Assembly: GCA_001872285.1 (NCBI GenBank)
Contig: MNXU01000064.1
Span: forward strand, 1 to 64,000
Length of the DNA: 64,000 bases
Direction: 5' to 3'
From: Betaproteobacteria bacterium CG2_30_68_42
GTDB taxonomy: Bacteria; Pseudomonadota; Gammaproteobacteria; Burkholderiales; Rhodocyclaceae
Below, one piece after another: positions 33,791 to 45,733 of the stretch (positions are counted from its first letter, which is position 1; every line of letters starts with the position of its first letter). Under the pieces are notes generated by a model. That model was not told where the DNA came from and did no database searches. It saw only the letters and a list, made by a program, of their open reading frames with translations. The translations under genes and the position numbers were made by a program.

Positions 33791-34879
33791 TCAACGGGGG
33801 ACGCCCAGCGCCTCCCGCACCGTTGCCATCCTCGGGCGCCGCCTGAGAACGTAGCCGGGCAGTCCGGCGGCGATGCGCCGCGCCGCGGCGCTCCCCGCCA
33901 GCCTGAGCAGTTCGCGGCCGGCGGGGCCGTCAAAGGCGCTCGCGTGTCCGGCCAGGAAGTAGCGCTCCTCCACGATCGGCACGAAGCCCAGACCGAGCGG
34001 GGCGGTCGCCGCCCGGATGCCGAAGCCGGCGGCGGCCAGCCCACTCGCCACGGTCGCAGCGACCGCGTCGTGGGTGAATTCCTCGTGCGCGTAGCCGGCG
34101 ACCGATTCCGGCGCTACGCCGGCGGCCTGCAGGAGGCTGTCGAGCAGGATCCGGGTTCCGGAGCCCTCCTGGCGGTTGACGAACACGATCCCCGGGCGCG
34201 CGAGATCGCCGATCGCGCGGATACGTTCGGGATTGCCGCGCGCGACGATGAGGCCCTGGCTGCGCGTCATCAGCTCGACGAGGCGATACGAGGCGGGACG
34301 AAGGAGGCGCCGGAACCTGAGACGGGCATCGGAGCCGAGTTCAGAACTCGCGACGTGGAAACCGGCCAGGTCGCATTCCCCGCGCGCCAGTGCGGCAAGC
34401 GCGTCGAGGCTGCCGCAGAAACGCAGTTCGATGGACACCCCTCCGGTTTCGTTGGCGAGATCGCGCAGTCGCGCGATCAGGCAGTCGTGGCTCGCGGCGA
34501 TGCCCATCGAAGGGCGCGCCTCGGGTGTGAGCGCGCGCAGGGCTTCCGTGGCCGTCGCGGAGGCTGCTGCCAGCCGCGCGTCCAGCAATGCCGCGGCCGC
34601 CTCGCGCGCGCGCAGCAGCCCCTCGCCGAGCGCGGTGAGCTGCGCGCCGCGGCCCTTTTCCAGTTTGGCGAGCGGTGCGCCGAAGAGCTCGGTGTACTCG
34701 CGCATCCGACCCCACAGATGGCGGTAGCTCAGTCCCATCGCGCGCGCCGCCTGCTGCAGCGAACCGGCGTCCCGGATCGCCTCCAGCGCGAGAAAGACCC
34801 CGGCATCGCAGTGCGCGCCGGCGGAGTTGGCGATCGCCCAGTCGCAGGAGAGCCGGACACGAATCGGCAATCTATGCAT
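33791..34879 (-). CDS. ModE-like regulator with substrate-binding domain, divergent from the Mo/W transporter
   Basis: A protein of 362 residues. The N-terminal 100 or so form a ModE-type LysR-like helix-turn-helix (LEAIRDAGSLQQAARAMGLSYRHLWGRMREYTELF). The remaining 250 form a PBP-like domain (COG1910) with FVNRQEGSGTRILLDSLLQ and YAHEEFTHDAVAATVASGLAAAGFGI, as in molybdate/tungstate-binding proteins. It probably senses molybdate or tungstate and controls the tupBCA operon across the 91-bp divergent gap. A short inverted repeat ATGT-CGGT-ACAT (34878-34889) overlaps its own start. Confidence 0.85.
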   Translation of the reverse strand: MHRLPIRVRLSCDWAIANSAGAHCDAGVFLALEAIRDAGSLQQAARAMGLSYRHLWGRMREYTELFGAPLAKLEKGRGAQLTALGEGLLRAREAAAALLDARLAAASATATEALRALTPEARPSMGIAASHDCLIARLRDLANETGGVSIELRFCGSLDALAALARGECDLAGFHVASSELGSDARLRFRRLLRPASYRLVELMTRSQGLIVARGNPERIRAIGDLARPGIVFVNRQEGSGTRILLDSLLQAAGVAPESVAGYAHEEFTHDAVAATVASGLAAAGFGIRAATAPLGLGFVPIVEERYFLAGHASAFDGPAGRELLRLAGSAAARRIAAGLPGYVLRRRPRMATVREALGVPR

Positions 34880-34970
34880 GTCGGTACATATTTGATGGAT
34901 AGAGATGTTCGCGTATCTTAGCAGCCCGAAGGGCGCCGGCGCAGGGCCGCGGCGCCCGCGCGAAGCCGAC

Positions 34971-35675
34971 ATGAGCGAACTGCTGTACTCCTTCACCGAT
35001 GCCGTCCGGCTGATCGCCGCCCTGGACCCGGAACTGGCGGGGATCATCCTGCTCAGCCTGCGGGTGAGCATGACCGCGGTGCTGGTGTCGGCCGCGATCG
35101 GCCTGCCGCTCGGCGCGGCACTCGCGATCGGGCGCTTTCCGGGGCGCCAGGTGATCGTGGTCGTGCTCAACGCGTTCATGGGCCTGCCGCCGGTGGTGGT
35201 CGGGCTGGTAGTCTATCTGCTGCTGTCGCGTGCCGGTCCGCTCGGGGAACTGGGCATCCTGTTCACCCCGGCCGCGATGATCGTCGCGCAGACCCTCCTG
35301 ATCACTCCCATCGTCGCCGCGCTCGCGCGCCAGGTGGTGGAAGATGCCTGGCGTGAATACGAGGAGCAGTTGCGCTCGCTCGGGGCGCGCTGGCACGACG
35401 CCGTCGCGACGCTGCTGTGGGATACCCGCTACTCCCTGATGACCGTGCTGCTCGCCGGCTTCGGGCGGGCTGCAGCCGAGGTCGGCGCGGTGATGATCGT
35501 CGGGGGCAACATCGCCGGGGTCACCCGGGTGATGACGACCGCGATCGCGCTCGAGACGACCAAGGGCGATCTGCCGCTCGCGCTCGCCCTCGGGATGGTG
35601 CTGATCGCCCTGGTGCTGGCCATCAACGTGGCCGCCTACAGTATCCGGCAGTTCAGCGTGCACCGCTATGGCTGA
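34971..35675 (+). CDS. tupB: Tungstate/molybdate ABC transporter permease TupB
   Basis: Permease of 234 residues with five or six helices. The EAA-type loop is EEQLRSLGARWHDAVATLLW, and GRAAAEVGAVMIVGGNIAGVTRVMTTAIALET is the diagnostic TupB/WtpB end region. The ATG at 34971 (MSELLYSFTDAVRLI) matches the usual family start; a longer frame from 34905 exists. It overlaps the ATPase gene by eight bases. Confidence 0.87.
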   Translation: MSELLYSFTDAVRLIAALDPELAGIILLSLRVSMTAVLVSAAIGLPLGAALAIGRFPGRQVIVVVLNAFMGLPPVVVGLVVYLLLSRAGPLGELGILFTPAAMIVAQTLLITPIVAALARQVVEDAWREYEEQLRSLGARWHDAVATLLWDTRYSLMTVLLAGFGRAAAEVGAVMIVGGNIAGVTRVMTTAIALETTKGDLPLALALGMVLIALVLAINVAAYSIRQFSVHRYG

Positions 35676-36405
35676 TGTCGTCGCGCAGCGCCGGACGCTG
35701 TTGCCGCTGGTCCTCGATCGGGTCGGCTTCGACGCGGGCGGCCGCGCCATCCTCGCAGGCATCGACGCGCGCATCGAGGCCGCGGTGCGCACCGTGATCC
35801 TGGGACCGAACGGCTCGGGCAAGAGCCTGCTGATGCGCATCTGCCACGGGCTGCTCGCACCCACGCGCGGGGCGGTGCGCTGGAGCGGGCCGGACGCCCG
35901 CCGGCCCGGTGTGCAGGCGATGGTGTTCCAGCGCCCGGTGCTGCTGCGCCGCTCGGCGCTCGCCAACGTGAGCTACGCGCTCAAGCTCGCGGGGATCGGA
36001 CGCGCGGCGCGGGAAACGCGTGCGCGCGCCGTGCTCGACCGCGTCGGGCTCGCCGCAGTGGCCGCCCGAACCGCGCGCGTGCTCTCCGGGGGCGAGCAGC
36101 AGCGGCTCGCGCTGGCGCGCGCCTGGGCGCTGGAGCCGCAGGTGCTGTTTCTCGACGAGCCCACCGCGAGCCTCGATCCGAGCGCGGCGCGCGAGGTGGA
36201 GGCGATCATTCAGGCGATTCACTGCGCCGGCACAAAGATCGTCATGACCACGCACAACCTCGGTCTGGCGAAGCGCTTCGCCGACGAAATCCTGTTTCTG
36301 ATCGACGGGCGCATCGAGGAGGCCGCGCCGGCCGACCGTTTCTTTCGTCAACCGCGCTCGGCGAAAGCCGGCGCCTTCCTTCAGGAGGAACTTCCATGGA
36401 GTTGA
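35668..36405 (+). CDS. tupC: Tungstate/molybdate ABC transporter ATPase TupC
   Basis: ATPase of 245 residues: Walker A GPNGSGKSLLM, Q-loop MVFQRPVLLRR, signature LSGGEQQRLALARAW, Walker B VLFLDEPTASLDP and switch His in MTTHNLGLAKRF. Sequence ends overlap both neighbours, so it is co-translated with TupB and TupA. The domain lacks the C-terminal TOBE extension found in ModC, which favours the Tup type. Confidence 0.87.
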   Translation: MADVVAQRRTLLPLVLDRVGFDAGGRAILAGIDARIEAAVRTVILGPNGSGKSLLMRICHGLLAPTRGAVRWSGPDARRPGVQAMVFQRPVLLRRSALANVSYALKLAGIGRAARETRARAVLDRVGLAAVAARTARVLSGGEQQRLALARAWALEPQVLFLDEPTASLDPSAAREVEAIIQAIHCAGTKIVMTTHNLGLAKRFADEILFLIDGRIEEAAPADRFFRQPRSAKAGAFLQEELPWS

Positions 36406-37241
36406 ATCGCAGCGCCCTGCGGGGCATGGTCGCCGCCGCAGGCATCCTCGGCGCACTGCCCGCGCTCGGGCAATCGACGTTCATCACGGTGGCCTCTACG
36501 ACCTCGACCGAGCAGTCCGGGCTGTTCGGCCATCTCCTGCCGCGGTTCGAGAAGGCCTCGGGCATCCAGGTGCGGGTGGTGGCGCTCGGCACCGGCCAGG
36601 CACTCGACCTGGGCCGGCGCGGAGATGCCGACGTCGTGTTCGTCCACGACCAGGCGGCCGAGGAGAAGTTCGTCGCGCAGGGCTACGGGATCGGCCGCCG
36701 CCAGGTGATGTACAACGACTTCGTGCTGATCGGCCCCAGGGGCGATCCGGCGAAGGTCGGCGGCGGGAAGGACGTGCTCCAGGCATTGCGAAAACTCGCC
36801 GCGGCGCAGGCGCCGTTCGTCTCGCGCGGAGACAAGAGCGGGACCCACGCCGCGGAGCTGCGCTACTGGAGGGCCGCCGGGGTCGATCTCGACCAGGCGA
36901 AGGGGCCGTGGTACCGGGAGACCGGCTCCGGAATGGGACCGGCGCTCAACACCGCCGCCTCGATGAACGCCTATCTCGTCGCCGACCGCGGCACCTGGCT
37001 GTCGTTCAAGAACCCGCGCGAACTGGCGGTCCTGGTCGAGGGCGATACGCGGCTCTTCAACCAGTACGGCGTCATGCTGGTGAATCCCGCCCGGCATCCG
37101 CACGTGAAGGCGGAGGCCGGCCGGCGCTTCATCGACTGGCTCGTCTCGAACGAAGGGCAGGCGGCGATCGCGGACTACAGGATCGGCGGCCGGCAACTGT
37201 TCTTCCCCAACGCCGCCGCCAGCTCGCCTGCGGCGCGCTGA
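36396..37241 (+). CDS. tupA: Tungstate/molybdate-binding protein TupA
   Basis: Periplasmic binding protein of 281 residues. Signal peptide of about 25 residues ([20 protein letters not shown]). The anion-binding motif of TupA follows at once as [13 protein letters not shown] (TTTSTxxSG type). [21 protein letters not shown] and [15 protein letters not shown] are further family marks. Likely ligand is tungstate, possibly molybdate. The cluster lies about 12 kb from the molybdoenzyme gene padB. Confidence 0.9.
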   Translation: MELNRSALRGMVAAAGILGALPALGQSTFITVASTTSTEQSGLFGHLLPRFEKASGIQVRVVALGTGQALDLGRRGDADVVFVHDQAAEEKFVAQGYGIGRRQVMYNDFVLIGPRGDPAKVGGGKDVLQALRKLAAAQAPFVSRGDKSGTHAAELRYWRAAGVDLDQAKGPWYRETGSGMGPALNTAASMNAYLVADRGTWLSFKNPRELAVLVEGDTRLFNQYGVMLVNPARHPHVKAEAGRRFIDWLVSNEGQAAIADYRIGGRQLFFPNAAASSPAAR

Positions 37242-37259
37242 CCGAGCCGATCCCCGGCG

Positions 37260-37280
37260 CGCGGGCGGCCTGCCCGCGCC
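37260..37280. terminator. GC-rich hairpin between convergent tupA and rpoD
   Basis: GCGCGGGC and GCCCGCGC form an 8-bp stem around a 5-base loop in the 39-bp gap between two convergent genes. There is no T-tract, so termination efficiency is uncertain. Confidence 0.35.
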
Positions 37281-39338
<2,058 letters not shown>

Positions 39339-39411
39339 GGATGTCCTCGAGTCTCCGATCGGGCAGGCCGGACGGAGAAAAGTTGCTATTTTACCAAAAG
39401 CCCCGACCGCG

Positions 39412-41157
39412 TCATGCTTCCCTGCTCGCCGCCAGCTCCTGCTTGCGGGCCAGCAACTCGGCGAGCCGGCTGCGCTCCTCGCCGTTCAAGCCCCCGGTGC
39501 GCCCCTTCGCGCTCAGCGCGGCGATGTCCCGGCTCAGGCACTGGCGGCGAAGCTGATCGATGGCGTCCCCGAACACGGTCTCCAGCGAACCTTCATCGAT
39601 CGGTTCGGTGGCGCTACTGCGACAGGCCGCGTCCAGGACGGCCTCGTGAGGGGTGTCGCGAAAACGCTCGACCACCGTGTCCAGCCTGCCGGCCGGCAGT
39701 TCGCCGCGATCGAACGCCGAGGCGATGGCACGCAGCAGCGCCGCCTCGGGTTCATCCGCCGACAGCAGCTCGACCGGGATCCCGGCCGACCATTCAGGCT
39801 TCTGGAGGATGATCCGCAGCAGTCGGCGGGACAGGCTGGCGCGCTGGCGCGCCGCAGGGGCCGGCCGTGCCGCGCGTGCGAGCGCCTTGAGCCCGAACAG
39901 GTCGCTCACTTCCGCCGGCGCGAGCCCGGCCAGCTCCGAGAGCGAGCGCACGAGCTGCGAACGCAGCATGGGCGCCCGGATGCGCAGCACCAGCGGCTTG
40001 GCTTCCGCGAGCAGCCGCGAACGACCTTCCGCGGCTGCGAGATCGTTGCGGCCCCGCAATTCGCGCAGCAGCAGTCCGGTGAGCGCAGTCGGGGCGGCGG
40101 CGAGGCTGCGGAAGGCCTCCGCGCCGAGCGCCCGTACGAAGCTGTCGGGATCGTGCTCGGGCGGCAGGAACACGAAGCCCGCCGCGGAATCGTCGGTCAG
40201 CTCTTCCAGACTGGCTTCGAGCGCGCGCCAGGCCGCACGCCGCCCGGCTTCGTCGCCGTCGAAGCAGAACACGATCCGGTGCGCCTGCCGGAAAAGCTTC
40301 TGGACGTGCTCTCCGGTGGTCGCGGTCCCGAGCGTCGCGACCACATTGGCCACCCCATGCTGGGCGAGCGCCACCACGTCCATGTAGCCCTCGACGACGA
40401 TGACCGAATCGGCCTGCCGGATCGCCGCGCGCGCCTGGGGCAATCCGTACAGCTCGCGTCGCTTCTCGAACAGCGGCGTTTCCGGGGAGTTCATGTACTT
40501 CGGTTCGCCCTCGTCGATGACGCGCCCCCCGAAGGCGATCGGATTGCTGCGCGCATCGAGGATGGGGAACATCACCCGGTCGCGAAACCGGTCGTAGAGC
40601 CTTCCTTCCGCAGATTCGATCACGAGGCCGCAGCGGCGCAGCATCCCCGCATCTTCGCCGGAGAAGATCGCGTCCAGGTTGTGCCAGCCCGGCGGGGCAT
40701 AGCCGATGCCGAAGCGCGCCGCGATCTCTCCGCTCAACCCGCGCCCCTTGAGATAGCCGATCGCGCGCTCGCTGTCCTTGAGCGCTTTGCGGTAATACTC
40801 GGCGGCACGGCGCATGGTGTCGAGCAGGCCTGCGCTGTCGGCGCCGTCCGTGCGTGCGGGCGAGGATTCGACCGGGACGCTCATGCCGGCGCGTCCGGCC
40901 AGTTCGCGCACTGCATCGACGAAGCTCAGCCCGGCATGCTCCATGAGGAAGCTGATGGCGCTGCCGTGCGCGCCGCACCCGAAGCAATGGTAAAACTGTT
41001 TGGACGCGCTGACGGTGAAGGACGGGGTCTTCTCCGCATGGAAGGGGCAGCAGGCGACGTGGTTCGCCCCCGCGCGCTTGAGCGGCACGTAGTGCCCGAC
41101 GACATCGACGATGTCGACCCGGGCGAGCAGATCCTGGATGAACGACTGCGGTATCAC
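39412..41157 (-). CDS. dnaG: DNA primase DnaG
   Basis: Primase of 581 residues that makes replication primers. The N-terminal CHC2 zinc site uses C37 and H40 ([12 protein letters not shown]) and C58 and C61 (HCFGCGAHG). The Toprim core shows [19 protein letters not shown] with the catalytic Glu and [15 protein letters not shown] with the Asp pair. The C-terminal DnaB-binding helical domain is present. It lies in the order rpsU, yqeY, dnaG, rpoD, the enlarged macromolecular synthesis operon. Confidence 0.96.
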   Translation of the reverse strand: MIPQSFIQDLLARVDIVDVVGHYVPLKRAGANHVACCPFHAEKTPSFTVSASKQFYHCFGCGAHGSAISFLMEHAGLSFVDAVRELAGRAGMSVPVESSPARTDGADSAGLLDTMRRAAEYYRKALKDSERAIGYLKGRGLSGEIAARFGIGYAPPGWHNLDAIFSGEDAGMLRRCGLVIESAEGRLYDRFRDRVMFPILDARSNPIAFGGRVIDEGEPKYMNSPETPLFEKRRELYGLPQARAAIRQADSVIVVEGYMDVVALAQHGVANVVATLGTATTGEHVQKLFRQAHRIVFCFDGDEAGRRAAWRALEASLEELTDDSAAGFVFLPPEHDPDSFVRALGAEAFRSLAAAPTALTGLLLRELRGRNDLAAAEGRSRLLAEAKPLVLRIRAPMLRSQLVRSLSELAGLAPAEVSDLFGLKALARAARPAPAARQRASLSRRLLRIILQKPEWSAGIPVELLSADEPEAALLRAIASAFDRGELPAGRLDTVVERFRDTPHEAVLDAACRSSATEPIDEGSLETVFGDAIDQLRRQCLSRDIAALSAKGRTGGLNGEERSRLAELLARKQELAASREA

Positions 41158-41263
41158 GCCTCGGATCGCGCTGGGTTGGCGATGAGCGTTCCCGGCCGCG
41201 CCGGTGCGGCCCCGGGAACTGCTTGCGGAATTATAGGCGGGCGGCGCGTTCCTGCCGCGCAGC

Positions 41264-41713
41264 CTATCCGTGGGCCAGGATCACGCGTACCCGCTGCGAG
41301 ACCCGAGCCATGTCGGCGCGGCCCGCGAGCCGCGGCTTGAGCGCGGCCATGACGCGACCCATGTCGGCGACCGTACGGGCGTCGCTTGTGGCGATCGCCT
41401 CCGTCAGCGCGGCTTCGATCTCGGCCACGCTCAGCGCCTTGGGCACGAAACCGGTGAGCACCTCGATCTCGTGGCGCTCGGCATCGGCCAGATCCTTCCG
41501 CGCGCCTGCCTCGTACTGGCGGATCGAGTCGCGACGCTGCTTGAGCATCTTGTCGATCACCGCGACGACGCCGGGATCGTCGAGCTCGATGCGCTCGTCG
41601 ATCTCGCGCTGGCGGATCGCGGCAAGCAGCAGGCGCAACGCCGACAGGCGCGCGCTCTGGCGCGCGCGCAGCGCCGCCTTCATTTCCTCGGTGATGCGCT
41701 CTTTCAGCGGCAT
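41264..41713 (-). CDS. GatB/YqeY domain protein
   Basis: A 149-residue YqeY-family protein, related to the tail domain of the tRNA amidotransferase subunit GatB. It shows LKERITEEMKAALRARQSARLSALRLLLAAI and the end GRVMAALKPRLAGRADMARVSQRVRV in typical positions. Its cellular role is not established. It is positioned between rpsU and dnaG, as in many betaproteobacteria. Confidence 0.93.
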   Translation of the reverse strand: MPLKERITEEMKAALRARQSARLSALRLLLAAIRQREIDERIELDDPGVVAVIDKMLKQRRDSIRQYEAGARKDLADAERHEIEVLTGFVPKALSVAEIEAALTEAIATSDARTVADMGRVMAALKPRLAGRADMARVSQRVRVILAHG

Positions 41714-41794
41714 GTTGAGCGGGGGGACTCCGGCGAGTGCACGGAACGGAACGACGCGTGGCGGTCGAACGGCCGCCCCCCGGATGGCCGGATC

Positions 41795-42007
41795 TCAGTA
41801 GAGCTTGGGCGGCAGCACCTGGTTGCGCAGGCGCTTGTGATGGCGCTTGACCGCGGCGGCCTGCTTGCGCTTGCGCTCCGTGGTCGGCTTCTCGTAGTAC
41901 TCGCGCGCGCGCAGCTCGGTGAGAACCCCGGCCTTTTCGATGATCCTCTTGAAGCGCCGGATGGCGACTTCGAACGGTTCGTTTTCCTTGACTCGGATAC
42001 CCGGCAT
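41795..42007 (-). CDS. rpsU: 30S ribosomal protein S21
   Basis: A basic 70-residue protein starting [20 protein letters not shown] and containing [21 protein letters not shown], exactly the S21 pattern and length. It is the first gene of the rpsU-yqeY-dnaG-rpoD run and is divergent from tsaD. Confidence 0.97.
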   Translation of the reverse strand: MPGIRVKENEPFEVAIRRFKRIIEKAGVLTELRAREYYEKPTTERKRKQAAAVKRHHKRLRNQVLPPKLY

Positions 42008-42039
42008 CGCCTGAAACTTCCCCTGTGCGAAAGGCGCGC

Positions 42040-42068
42040 AGTATAACCGCACGCCGCCGCCGCTACAA
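42040..42068 (-). promoter_or_regulatory. Promoter of the rpsU-dnaG-rpoD operon
   Basis: On the minus strand TTGTAG (42068-42063) and TATACT (42045-42040) are separated by exactly 17 bp, 33 bp before the rpsU start. It lies in the divergent gap with tsaD. Confidence 0.55.
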
Positions 42069-42076
42069 TATGGTCG

Positions 42077-43099
42077 ATGAAGGTTCTCGGCATCGAGACG
42101 TCGTGCGACGAAACCGGCGTGGCCGTCTATGACACGGAGCGCGGCCTGCTCTCCGAGGTCCTGCACTCGCAGGTCGAACTGCATGCCCGCTACGGAGGCG
42201 TGGTTCCGGAACTGGCCTCGCGCGATCACATCCGGCGCCTCAGCCCCCTGGTGCGCCAGGCGCTCCGCGATGCGGGGACGCGGTGCGGCGAGCTGGATGC
42301 GATCGCCTATACCGCGGGGCCGGGGCTGGCCGGTGCGCTGCTCGTCGGGGCCGGCTTCGCCGAATCGCTGGCGCTTGCGCGGAACATCCCGGCACTTCCG
42401 ATCCATCATTTGGAGGGCCATCTACTCTCGCCGCTGATCGGCCTCGATCGCCCGCAATTCCCCTTCGTCGCGCTGCTGGTTTCGGGCGGTCATACCCAGC
42501 TCATGCAGGTCTGCGGGGTCGGACGCTACGAGCTGCTCGGCGAATCGCTCGACGACGCCGCGGGAGAAGCCTTCGACAAGACCGCCAAGCTGCTCGGCTT
42601 GGGGTACCCGGGAGGCCCCGCGCTGGCGGCTCTGGCCGTCGCCGGGCGGCCCGGACGCTTCAGGCTGCCGCGGCCGATGATCGCCAGCGGTGATCTCGAC
42701 TTCAGTTTCAGCGGACTCAAGACGGCCGTGCTCACCCTCGCGCGGGGGAGTGATCTCGACCAGCAGGCGAAGGCGGATCTGGCCGCCGAATTCCAGCAGG
42801 CGACCATCGACGTGCTCATCGCCAAGGCGCTCGCCGCGACCCGCCGCTGCGGCGGGCGGCAGCTCGTGGTGGCGGGCGGGGTCGGCGCCAACCTGGCGCT
42901 GCGCGCACAGCTCAGCGCGGCGGCGGCGAGCGAGGGCATCCGCGTGATCTATCCGCCGCCTCGCCTATGTACCGACAACGGCGCGATGATCGCCTTCGCC
43001 GGCGCTGCGCGGCTCGCCGCGGGTGGCGCAGCGCCGGGCGGGGGCGCCTTCTCGGTGCGCCCGAGATGGCCGCTTCAGGACTTGTCGCCGGCATCCTGA
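42077..43099 (+). CDS. tsaD: tRNA N6-adenosine threonylcarbamoyltransferase TsaD
   Basis: A 340-residue ASKHA-fold enzyme that transfers the threonylcarbamoyl group to A37 of ANN-decoding tRNAs together with TsaB and TsaE. The start [19 protein letters not shown], the iron-binding [10 protein letters not shown] and the [36 protein letters not shown] and [13 protein letters not shown] motifs are all present. Divergent from rpsU; its end overlaps plsY on the other strand by 25 bases. Confidence 0.97.
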   Translation: MKVLGIETSCDETGVAVYDTERGLLSEVLHSQVELHARYGGVVPELASRDHIRRLSPLVRQALRDAGTRCGELDAIAYTAGPGLAGALLVGAGFAESLALARNIPALPIHHLEGHLLSPLIGLDRPQFPFVALLVSGGHTQLMQVCGVGRYELLGESLDDAAGEAFDKTAKLLGLGYPGGPALAALAVAGRPGRFRLPRPMIASGDLDFSFSGLKTAVLTLARGSDLDQQAKADLAAEFQQATIDVLIAKALAATRRCGGRQLVVAGGVGANLALRAQLSAAAASEGIRVIYPPPRLCTDNGAMIAFAGAARLAAGGAAPGGGAFSVRPRWPLQDLSPAS

Positions 43100-43707
43100 C
43101 CGGGCGCCGGCTTCTCGCCGATCCGTGTCTCGCGGCCTTCGCGCAGCCGGCGGATGTTGTCGAGATGGCGCCAGACGAGCAGGATGGACATGCTCAGCAC
43201 CGCGGTCGTGTGGTTGGGCTCGGCCAGCAGGAACCCGGCGAGTAGCGGCGCGGCCAGGGCCGCCGCGACGGCGGCGGCAGAGGAGTAGCGGAAGGCCGCG
43301 GCCACGACGACCCAGATCGCGAGGCACGCCAGTGCGAGCCAGAGGCTGAAGCCGAGCAGCACGCCCAGCGCGGTCGCGACGCCCTTGCCGCCGCGAAAGC
43401 CGAGGAAGGCCGAATGCAGATGGCCGAAGAACGCCGCGAAGCCCGCCAGCGCGACATCGGCGGGCGCCACTCCCAGACCCGGCGCCGCCGCCTCGGCGAG
43501 GGCCACCGCGAGCCAGCCTTTCCCGATGTCTCCGAGCAGGGTGAGCACCGCCGCGAGCCGGTTTCCGCTTCTCAGCACGTTGGTCGCACCGGGGTTGCCC
43601 GAACCGTAGCGGCGCGGATCGGCGAGGCCGAAGGCGCGGCTGACGATCACCGCGAAGGGCGTCGATCCGATCAGGTAGGCGACGAGGGCCAGCGCCAGCG
43701 TGTTCAT
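43075..43707 (-). CDS. plsY: Glycerol-3-phosphate acyltransferase PlsY
   Basis: A membrane enzyme of 210 residues with about five helices that acylates glycerol-3-phosphate from acyl-phosphate. Three family motifs are visible: [65 protein letters not shown] and the C-terminal [24 protein letters not shown]. Confidence 0.95.
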   Translation of the reverse strand: MNTLALALVAYLIGSTPFAVIVSRAFGLADPRRYGSGNPGATNVLRSGNRLAAVLTLLGDIGKGWLAVALAEAAAPGLGVAPADVALAGFAAFFGHLHSAFLGFRGGKGVATALGVLLGFSLWLALACLAIWVVVAAAFRYSSAAAVAAALAAPLLAGFLLAEPNHTTAVLSMSILLVWRHLDNIRRLREGRETRIGEKPAPGQDAGDKS

Positions 43708-43799
43708 TCAGGTTCTCCAGGAGGTCGTCCCGGCGGGGCCGGGATCGCCGCGGGCCGCCGCCGAGCGGCTACAATCGGCGCACTCCCATCCGGACGAAC

Positions 43800-44150
43800 A
43801 TGGATTTTATCTTCATCGAGGCGCTACGCGTCGAGGCGCATGTCGGCATCTACCCGCGCGAGCGCGCCGCCGCGCAGGCGCTCGAGATCGATCTCACCTT
43901 CGGCGTGCCCGATGTGGCCGCCCAGCGCGACGACATCGCCGACACCATCGACTACGCGATCGTCATCGAACGCATCCGGGCCGAGCTGGGTGCGCGCCAC
44001 TTCAACCTGCTGGAGGCGCTCGGCGAGCACATCGTCGGCGTGATGCTGGAGCACTTCAAGGCGCCGTGGGTCAAGATCTCGGTCGCGAAGGTGGGGGTCG
44101 CGCGCGGCGTGCGCCGGGTGGGCGTATTCATCGAGCGCGGCAGCGGCTGA
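43800..44150 (+). CDS. folB: Dihydroneopterin aldolase FolB
   Basis: A 116-residue enzyme of folate synthesis. Family motifs are DFIFIEALRVEAHVGIYPRER, DTIDYAIVIERIRAE and FNLLEALGEHIVGVMLEHF, with the conserved Glu in the first and Tyr in the second. It is divergent from plsY, the usual betaproteobacterial arrangement. Confidence 0.94.
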   Translation: MDFIFIEALRVEAHVGIYPRERAAAQALEIDLTFGVPDVAAQRDDIADTIDYAIVIERIRAELGARHFNLLEALGEHIVGVMLEHFKAPWVKISVAKVGVARGVRRVGVFIERGSG

Positions 44151-44202
44151 GCGTCGGGGCACAGGCGACGGTGCGTCCCGGACACGCCGCGGGCGCCGCG
44201 GC

Positions 44203-44694
44203 TCAGCCGGGCAGGGCGCAGCTTACCAGCGTGGGCGAGAGCACCCGAAGCAGGTCGTGCGGGTGCAGGCCGACCAGATAGCCGCGCCGCCCGCCGTTGA
44301 TGTAGATGAGCGGCAGGTCGAGGATGGTCTTCTCCATGCACACCGGCAGCGGCTTCTTCGTTCCGAACGGGGAGGTGCCTCCGACCAGGTATCCCGTATG
44401 CCGCTGCGCGACCTCGGGCGCGCACGGCTCCACCGCCTTGACGCCGAGCTGGCGCGCGAGCTCCCTGGTCGAGACCTTGCGGTCGCCGTGCATGAGCACC
44501 AGGAGCGGGCGCCGTTCGGAGTCCTGCATCACCAGGGTCTTGACGACGGCATGTTCGTCGACGTTCAGCTCGCGCGCGCTCACCCGCGTTCCGCCGTGCT
44601 CCTCGTACGCGTAGGGATGGTTCGAGAAGGCGACCTGCCGCGCGCGCAGGAAGCGCGTGGCGGGGGTGTCCTGTTCCGCATCGGCTCTGGCCAT
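44203..44694 (-). CDS. ybaK: Cys-tRNA(Pro)/Cys-tRNA(Cys) deacylase YbaK
   Basis: A 163-residue editing-domain protein that hydrolyses misacylated Cys-tRNA(Pro). It shows DEHAVVKTLVMQDSERRPLLVLMHGDRKVSTRELARQLG with the catalytic Lys, and GYLVGGTSPFGTKKPLPVCMEK. Length and motifs fit YbaK/EbsC rather than full-length ProX. Confidence 0.92.
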   Translation of the reverse strand: MARADAEQDTPATRFLRARQVAFSNHPYAYEEHGGTRVSARELNVDEHAVVKTLVMQDSERRPLLVLMHGDRKVSTRELARQLGVKAVEPCAPEVAQRHTGYLVGGTSPFGTKKPLPVCMEKTILDLPLIYINGGRRGYLVGLHPHDLLRVLSPTLVSCALPG

Positions 44695-44786
44695 GCCGTG
44701 GATCCGGGGTTCGCAAGAATCGCTCTTGCGCGAAGTCTACGACGATTCGACGATCCGGCGATTCCGCGGGCGGTGTGCCCGCGGGT

Positions 44787-45701
44787 TCATCCGCGCGGAT
44801 GATGCCGCGCGTGCAGCTCCTTGAGACGCTCGCGCGCGACATGGGTATAGACCTGGGTCGTCGAGATGTCGGCGTGGCCGAGCAGAAGCTGGACGACGCG
44901 CAGGTCGGCGCCGTGATTGAGCAGGTGGGTGGCGAAGGCATGGCGCAACACGTGGGGGGAGATGCGTCGCGGGTCGATCCCGGCGCGAAGCGCGCAGCCC
45001 TTGACGATCTTCCAGAACATCTGGCGCGTGAGGGCGCGCCCGCCGCGTCCGAGGAAGATCGCCTCGCCGGTGCGACCCGCAGCCAGCGCGGGGCGCGCCT
45101 CGCGCAGGTAGTGCTGGAGCCATTCGATCGCGATCTCGCCCAACGGCACCAGGCGCTCCTTCGATCCCTTGCCGAGAACCCGCAGCACGCCGGCGTCGAG
45201 GCTCACCTCGAACAGGCGCAGCGACACCAGCTCCGACACGCGCAGGCCGGTGGCATACATCAGCTCGATCATGGCGCGGTTGCGTAGCCCCAGCGGGGTG
45301 GACGTGTCCGGGGCATCGAGCAGTGCCTCGACCTGCGCTTCGGAGAGCGTCTTCGGGAAGCGCTCCGGCGCCGCCGGCCGATCGATGCCGGCGAGCGGAT
45401 CGGCGCTCACTGCGCCGCGCTCGATCAGGTGGCGGTAGAGGCGCCGCAGCGAGGACAGCAGGCGGCGCTGGCTGGTCGCTTTCGCTCCGCGGCTGAACTC
45501 GCGCAGATATTCGTGCAGGTCGGCCGGCCCGGCCTGGGGCAGGGTTCGTCCGCGCGCGGCGAGCCAGAGCGCGAGACGGGACAGATCGGCCCGGTAGGCG
45601 GCGAGTGTGGTGCGCGCCAGTCCCGCCTCCAGCCACAGACTGTCGGTGAAGGCATCCAGCAGCGCCTCGTCGGCGGGCGCGACGCTCGAGACCGGCCTCA
45701 C
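44787..45701 (-). CDS. xerD: Tyrosine recombinase XerD-like
   Basis: A site-specific recombinase of 304 residues. The N-terminal SAM-like domain (LLDAFTDSLWLEAGLARTTLAAYRADLSRLALWL) is followed by the catalytic domain with ATGLRVSELVSL (Arg I), the Lys in GKGSKERLVPLG, HVLRHAFATHLL (His, Arg) and the nucleophile in STTQVYTHVA. No ATG exists; GTG at 45701 gives the normal length. It is closest to XerD, which resolves chromosome dimers at dif, although XerC cannot be ruled out. It is not linked to a mobile element. Confidence 0.9.
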   Translation of the reverse strand: MRPVSSVAPADEALLDAFTDSLWLEAGLARTTLAAYRADLSRLALWLAARGRTLPQAGPADLHEYLREFSRGAKATSQRRLLSSLRRLYRHLIERGAVSADPLAGIDRPAAPERFPKTLSEAQVEALLDAPDTSTPLGLRNRAMIELMYATGLRVSELVSLRLFEVSLDAGVLRVLGKGSKERLVPLGEIAIEWLQHYLREARPALAAGRTGEAIFLGRGGRALTRQMFWKIVKGCALRAGIDPRRISPHVLRHAFATHLLNHGADLRVVQLLLGHADISTTQVYTHVARERLKELHARHHPRG

Positions 45702-45733
45702 CCGTTCGGCTCCACGCCGGCGGACGCTGCCGC

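Noticed and set aside
44787-45701. Integrase of a genomic island
   Set aside because: The sequence has XerC/XerD length and motifs, sits among housekeeping genes, and no tRNA, attachment repeat or island boundary is visible.
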